Positions 59,290-64,000 of a stretch of 64,000 nucleotides of DNA are shown piece after piece. Under the pieces are notes generated by a model. It did not search any database. It worked only from the letters and a program-made list of their open reading frames with translations, and was not told the DNA's origin. Origin of the DNA: Achatina immaculata (Eukaryota > Mollusca > Gastropoda > Stylommatophora > Achatinidae). The translations under genes and the position numbers were made by a program. The stretch lies in the NCBI GenBank assembly GCA_009760885.1, contig CM019710.1, positions 1,342,633 through 1,406,632 on the forward strand, read 5' to 3'. Within the stretch, counting starts at the first letter, position 1. Each line of letters opens with the position of its first letter.

Positions 59290-60048
59290 AATGAGGAAAT
59301 CACTGCAAACGTCAGGGAAAGGATACAAGAAGATCGTTGTTTGACTGTGAAGATGATAGCAGATGAATTTGGTGTTAACCGAGAGACCATTCGTAACATT
59401 TTATTGAAAGGTTTGTCAAGAAAAAAGTTGCTTGCCGGTTTCTACCACATGCGTTGTCTGGCGACCAAAATCATCAGCATGTTGAGTACGCAAAAGACAA
59501 CATCAAAACGTATCGCAGAAATAAACATTTCTTAAATTTGACTGATGCAGAGGATGAAGCATGGATTTTCCGATATGATCCCACAACTAAACGCCAAAGT
59601 GCTCAGTGGAAGTCATCATCATCATCACCAAAAGAAAAAAAAATTCGTCTTCAAAAGTCGAAAGTGAATGCAATGTTGATGTGCTTCTACGACAGCAAAG
59701 GAGTTATTCACAAAGAATTTATTCCAGAGGGACAGACTATGACTGCCAAAGTTTATTTAAGTATTTTGAAACGCCTATTGAAAAGGATTCTCCGAGTCCG
59801 ATCCGTGTATTCAACACCTGGCAGTTTTTTTCCTTCTTCAGGATAATGCACCGGCTCACCGGGCGGTAGTTGCACATGAATTTTTGGCCCAACAACAAGT
59901 GTGTGTTCTCAACCATTCACCCTATTCCCCAGATTTGCCTCCCTGCGATTATTTTCTATTCCCAAAATTAAATTTACCATTGAAAGTACGCTTCTTTGAC
60001 GATACTGATGGCATCCAAGGGGCCGTAGTATCGGGTTTAAGGGCCATA

Positions 60049-61583
60049 TCTCTGCTACTTCCGCTAATTTTCTTGACATTGCCGTCACTATCGCCCTTCC
60101 GGGCTTACTACTTCTATCCACTATAAACCTACAGACTCTCACAGCTACCTCCTGTACTCTTCCTCCCATCCCAGATCGTGTAAGGACTCTATTCCTTTTT
60201 CCCAGCTTCTTAGGTTGCGACGTTTGTATAAGGAGGATTTGGATTTCCAGGATCAAGGCCACAAATTACTAGATTTCTTCTGTCAACGCGGCTATCCAGA
60301 CCACGTTCTCTCGTCATCTTGGAACCGCATTAGCCACATATCGCGGTAACAAGCCCTCACCCCTAAATCGCACTGTAGCTCGGACAGGGTGAAACTAGTA
60401 CTCACGTACCACCCTCATAGCTTGGCAGTTAAAAACATACTGTTTCGCCATCTCCACCTCCTCCAGACCGAGCCTGAGACACGTGAACTTTTTGGGGAAC
60501 CCCCATTGGTGGCCTACAGACGGGACAAAAACCTCAGGGATCTTTTAATTCGTAGTCATCTTAAGACAGATGACACTTTTTATGGTACCAGACGTTGTGG
60601 ACGCCGTAGATGCAACACTTGTCCGTTTGTTGTCGAGGCCAGCCAGATCTCTTTCCCTAAATCCACGTTATCAGTACAGGAGGGTTTCACCTGCACTTCA
60701 CGAAATGTCATTCATGTTATCATGTGCAAACGTTGCGGTTTGAAGTACATAGGGGAAACTGGCTTACGGTTAGGAGATCGATTTCGCCAGCATCTCAATG
60801 ATATTTCTAAGAGGGCCTGGACACCTGTGGCTAAACATTTTTGCCTTGGTAACCACAGGGGCAAACAGGACATTTCGGTTAGTGCGATCCGCTCTTGTTC
60901 CGCAGGTGTACGATCTCGGAGGGTCCTAGAACAGCGCCTTATTTTCCAGACTGGCTGTCTCCACCCAGAGCTGGAATTAACAATGTCTTCAGTTTTCTGT
61001 AACTTCTTTATTTTTCCACTGGCCTTTTTTATATTCTACTTTCTTTCTCTATGCTACCCCTCCCTACCACCATCCTATTTCCTTCTCTGCCAACATATTG
61101 GTCTTGTCCCATTCACCAGTTTTACATTTCCTCCCTGTAGGTGTTTAAGTTCTTCATTCATTATCTCTCGCGTCCCCTTTTCTCTCCCCAACCCCCCCCC
61201 CCCCCGACACCTCTAGCGGCTATCATGTTTCTATTGCCTTCCCCCAACCCCTTTCTCCCACTTGTTCTCCTCCTCTCTCTCCGCTTCTTCGCTATGATTG
61301 GCTATATCGGGAATCTTTTGTCTGTAGGCAACGGTTTTTTTTTTCCTTTCCTCCTCCTCCTTCTTCCACACACATTTCCGCTTTACTGAGAGCAAGACGC
61401 TTCAGATAAGTTATATATGTTTGTATTTTGTTTTGCATGTATCCTCGAATAAGGCTCACGTCGAAATATCGGATGTTGTATGTTTTTCATTTATACATTC
61501 TCATACTTTATATTCGTTTTTTTCTCACCTTGCTCACTTCCTCCCTCACTTTGTAAAACTGCACCATACACCTCTATCTACCT
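60049..61583 (+). mobile_element. Penelope-like element, 5'-truncated, with GIY-YIG endonuclease region
   Basis: The element sits between two copies of ggtttaagggccata (60034-60048 and 61584-61598), a 15-bp target-site duplication. The first part encodes the end of a Penelope-type reverse transcriptase in shifted frames (NFLDIAVTIALPG, KPTDSHSYLLYSSSHP, LRRLYKEDLDFQDQ, DFFCQRGYPDHVLSSSW). From 60389 the frame is open for 275 codons. It includes TFYGTRRCGRRRCNTCPF with cysteine pairs, then VIMCKRCGLKYIGETGLRLG and DRFRQHLNDI, the GIY-YIG nuclease core with KYIGETG, and VAKHFCLGNH. The 3' region (about 61010-61583) is non-coding, C/T-rich, and contains aaggctcacgtcgaaa at 61453-61468, related to the ends at 17429, 35885 and 36828. 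Most of the reverse transcriptase is missing. Confidence 0.9.
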
Positions 61584-61763
61584 GGTTTAAGGGCCATACC
61601 GACAGGAGAACTGCAGGCGTCGTTCCAGTGTTTGTTAGATTGTGCCACTCGCTGTATCAATGCATAAGGGGCTTACTTTGAATAAATTATAGGTTATATC
61701 TTCAACTGTTGTTTATTTTATTTTTTATGTAATTAGTCTCACTACTTAATTGTGGGATCTTGT

Positions 61764-62339
61764 ATTTACTTTCTTATGGGAAAAAACATCTTCCTTTCAT
61801 TCTCTCTCTCCCCTCCTCTCTCTCTCTCCTGTCCTCTCTCTCTCTCCTGTCCTCTCTCTCTCTCTCCCCCTCCCTCTCTCTGTATAGCGAATTAAATATT
61901 ATTTCCTCTTTCTTTATTCAATGATTTATTCAGTAAAAACAAACTCATGTGGCTAAATGTGACATTCTTATCATCTATAATCACCGTCATTTTAAATGTG
62001 TTTTATATGTTTGTTATATATTTACTATAATTGTACTAAACTTAAGATTCATGTGTTGAAGGATTATCATCGCTATGCTCACAAGATCACATCTGCTTCA
62101 ATCTTCTATAACGAAGGATTATCCTAGGACGATGTACGAACTCTGCAGCATCTGAACTCTGACATCTACATGGCTGAGTGGCTGGTTGGGCTTGAACATG
62201 AGACAATCAGCTCGAGAAGCCTAGTCGATATCGATAAGACCATTTCTTGACTTTATTTTCAAAGGTTAAAGAATTAGGCACCCGTTCATGTCTGACATTC
62301 TTTCCTTCATCATTAGACTTTTTTTCTTACTGTACTAGA
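61764..62339. other. No recognisable gene; CT-rich microsatellite
   Basis: A CT-rich tract with short cctgtcctctctc repeats at 61798-61880. The remainder is AT-rich and without supported features. Confidence 0.6.
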
Positions 62340-62474
62340 CAAAACCTAAATATATTTAACCATACTTGATTATACTTGACAAAACTTGACTATACTTAAA
62401 ATTGACTACACTTACTGTACTTGACTATACCTGACTATATTTAACTCTACTTGACAAAACCTGATTGTACTTGA

Positions 62475-62478
<4 letters not shown>
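62340..62478. repeat. Short-period minisatellite (acttgactat)n, first block
   Basis: Imperfect copies of tacttgactatacttgac with aaaacctga variants. The same repeat resumes at 62838-62990 and 63504-63575, so two LINE ends are embedded in one array. Confidence 0.85.
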
Positions 62479-62519
<41 letters not shown>

Positions 62520-62837
62520 CTTTAAGTGCCCAGGGCACATGGGGCTTCTGCAAGGGCTTTCCACAAATGCCTGTCCTTTGCCTTTTTTTTCTGCTCTTGC
62601 CCAGGTGAGCCCTCTATTGTTCAACATAATTTCTGTTGTTCTTCTCCATGTCTCTTTTGGTCTACCCTTACTTCTGTTCCCCTGTGGTGTCCATCTTAGT
62701 GCTATTTTTGGTAGTGAGTTGTCAGTCATTCGGAGCACAAGTCCCTATCTGGTAAAAAAAACAAACTAACAGACTGCTACAGAAACAGAAGCAAGGGAAA
62801 TAACAAATGCAGGTGGAAGGAGAAATGCTTATCAGGT
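62479..62837 (-). mobile_element. LINE-A copy 4, 3' end joined to inverted 5' end
   Basis: 62479-62743 is a minus-strand LINE-A 3' end: (CT)n tail, then the C-terminal frame with LRMTDNSLPKIALRW and GRPKETWRRT. At about 62744 it switches to plus-strand LINE-A 5' leader sequence (ccctatctggtaaaaa, then cagactgctacagaaacaga, to about 62837). The element thus keeps only its two ends, in opposite orientation. tacttgactat flanks both sides but also belongs to the surrounding repeat. Confidence 0.85.
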
Positions 62838-62995
62838 ACTTGACTATACTTGATTATAATTACTGTACTTGACAAAACCTCACTATATTAAACCATACTT
62901 GACTATACTTAATTATATTTGACTGTACTTGGCTATATTTAACTATATTTGACTATATTTATTATACGTGACTATACTTAACAATCTTATATTTT
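62838..62995. repeat. Short-period minisatellite, second block
   Basis: Further tacttgactatact-like repeats between the two LINE fragments. Confidence 0.85.
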
Positions 62996-63503
62996 ATATC
63001 CTTCCCGTGCCGTTAAGCGTCACATAGGGCTCGCAAAGTAGTTCGCCAATTTTTCCTGTTATCGGCGAGCTTTTCAACCTCATCAAGAGATTTTATGCCT
63101 ATTAATTTGGCCTCTCTTAACAATGTTCTCTTTAGAGTTTCACGTGGTCTGCCTCTTTTTCTTCGGCCTGTTGTGTTCCACTTGATAGCTTGTTTTGGGA
63201 TTCTCTGATCGTTTCTTCTCATCACGTGACAAACATATGTCCATCTCCTTTTCCTGATCACCCATGAGACTGGTTGTTGTTCACTCATCTGTTTTATCTC
63301 TGCACTGTTTTTGAATTCGTTCCACTTGATGCCGAGTATTTTCCTCATGCATTTGTTTTCAAAAGAGTCTAATTTCTTTCTGTTTCTTTAGTTGTTTTCA
63401 AGCTTTCGTATGCATAAATGAGGGTGGATATTACATTTGAATTGAATAATCTTAACTTGGTTTCTGTGCTTATAACTTTTGAATGTCATATGTTCTCAAG
63501 ATA
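62996..63503 (-). mobile_element. LINE-B copy 2, 3' end
   Basis: Closely matches the 3' end of LINE-B (11370-11890). The minus strand encodes ILGIKWNEFKNSAEIKQMSE, QQPVSWVIRKRRWTYVCHVM and GRRKRGRPRETLKRT. A frameshift near 63040 affects the last codons. It is 5'-truncated and flanked by the short-period minisatellite on both sides. Confidence 0.9.
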
Positions 63504-63575
63504 CACTTGACAATACTTGACTGTAACTATACTTGACTAATCATAATTGACGGTACTCGACAATACTTGACTATA
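63504..63575. repeat. Short-period minisatellite, third block
   Basis: acttgacaatacttgact-type repeats continuing after the LINE-B end. Confidence 0.8.
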
Positions 63576-64000
63576 CATGTTCAGATAACAATTACAGTTA
63601 TAAAATATCTAGAATTGGCAGTATGTATTCGAGCCAGACATATGTACTAAATTGAATCATGCCACAAAATGTCAGAACATATTCCGGTGCCTTCTACTGA
63701 AAGAATAAAAAGTAAATGACGAATGTTCACAGGCATGGTCAGTTTCAACAAGCCTGTTTGGGTCAACTTCTGTAAATAACAATAATTCAGGTTTACAACC
63801 TCCAGTCGCTACAGGAAATATATCAAAAAACTGCAGCTCATCCTGAAAGACACTAATCAAAGCTTTTGCCATAACTGTTGAACTAGGCAGAAGAAAGATG
63901 GAATTTTTTAGCAAAGATGATGGGATTTTATCTCACGACTGCTTAATGTGCGAGCAAGGTATAGGAAATTACATGAGAATATCGTAAAAGAGTAAACTGA
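63576..64000. other. Unassigned sequence with an 80-codon minus-strand frame
   Basis: Non-repetitive sequence up to the window end. The minus strand is open at 63672-63914 (for example VMAKALISVFQDELQFFDIF and PVATGGCKPELLLFTEVDPN). Composition is protein-like, but I recognise no family, and splice sites are not convincing. It may be an exon, a remnant or chance. Confidence 0.25.

Larger units (their letters stand above)
58768..61762 (+). mobile_element. Mariner element M3, interrupted by LINE-H and a Penelope-like element
   Basis: Terminal inverted repeats lie at 58768-58796 (caaggtcggtcaattaagta) and 61733-61762, flanked by TA at 58766-58767 and 61763-61764. Transposase starts near 58962 (MEQKANIKFCFKLGKSTTL). 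After the LINE-H insert it continues with EDRCLTVKMIADEFGVNRE (about 59330-59390), the first catalytic Asp in EDEAWIFRYDPTTKRQ (about 59548), QDNAPAHRAVVAHEF (second Asp) and HSPYSPDLPPCDYFLFPK (third Asp), with 34 residues between the last two. The final codons after the Penelope-like insertion read LRAIPTGELQASFQCLLD and GAYFE (61585-61680). Without the inserts it would be about 1.34 kb. Several frameshifts are present. It is a different mariner lineage from M2. Confidence 0.92.

Noticed and set aside
60389..61216. GIY-YIG frame as a host DNA-repair nuclease
   Set aside because: It is preceded by Penelope-type reverse transcriptase remnants and bounded by a 15-bp target duplication within a mariner, so it belongs to a mobile element.

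Overview
The window looks like repeat-rich intergenic and intronic DNA from an animal, most likely a lophotrochozoan such as a gastropod mollusc. This is inferred from AT-rich sequence, GT-AG introns, a C-type lectin domain split over small exons, RTE-like LINEs, mariner elements, a Penelope-like element and many minisatellites. The species cannot be named from the sequence. There is no sign of bacterial operons, tRNA or rRNA genes, or CRISPR.

Layout. 1-5.9 kb: 3' end of a C-type lectin gene (three CTLD exons with QPD and WND motifs), with minisatellites in an intron and downstream. 5.9-10.2 kb: an old interspersed repeat, a decayed mariner, a TIR-bounded mariner (8208-9496) and a 5'-truncated LINE tail. 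11.4-15.9 kb: two decayed LINEs of different families, head to head (LINE-B minus, LINE-C plus). 17.3 kb: a Penelope-type terminal fragment. 18.6 kb: a 27-bp minisatellite. 19.15-22.38 kb: an almost complete LINE-A (minus) whose long frame is broken only by nonsense codons. 23-26.2 kb: LINE fragments, one of which (LINE-D) has had part of its own coding sequence amplified into a 1.1-kb minisatellite. 25.9-32.5 kb: a full-length LINE-A insertion with an 11-bp target duplication, itself split by a second, empty copy of its insertion site. 33.7-38.2 kb: LINE-H, LINE-C and LINE-F pieces and a 1.08-kb palindrome made of two Penelope-type ends. 38.2-39.5 kb: LINE-G, again with a minisatellite grown from its own reading frame. 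39.5-57.9 kb: almost continuous minisatellite DNA (periods 21, 27, 32, 36, 40, 45 and 65 bp) with two 1.6-kb tandem duplications and several 0.6-0.95-kb higher-order duplications. 58.8-61.8 kb: a mariner broken by a LINE-H tail and by a Penelope-like element that keeps its GIY-YIG endonuclease region. 62.3-63.6 kb: LINE-A and LINE-B 3' ends inside a short-period minisatellite.

The only likely host gene is the lectin. Almost everything else is mobile-element sequence or tandem repeat. The long open frames over the minisatellites are by-products of stop-free repeat units, often with periods divisible by three, and are not offered as genes. The LINE family letters A-H are labels local to this window. 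Clade assignment (RTE-like) rests on domain layout and motifs read by eye.

The most interesting pattern is that LINE coding sequence seeds minisatellites (two independent cases), together with a LINE locus whose structure suggests microhomology-mediated copying between filled and empty insertion alleles.
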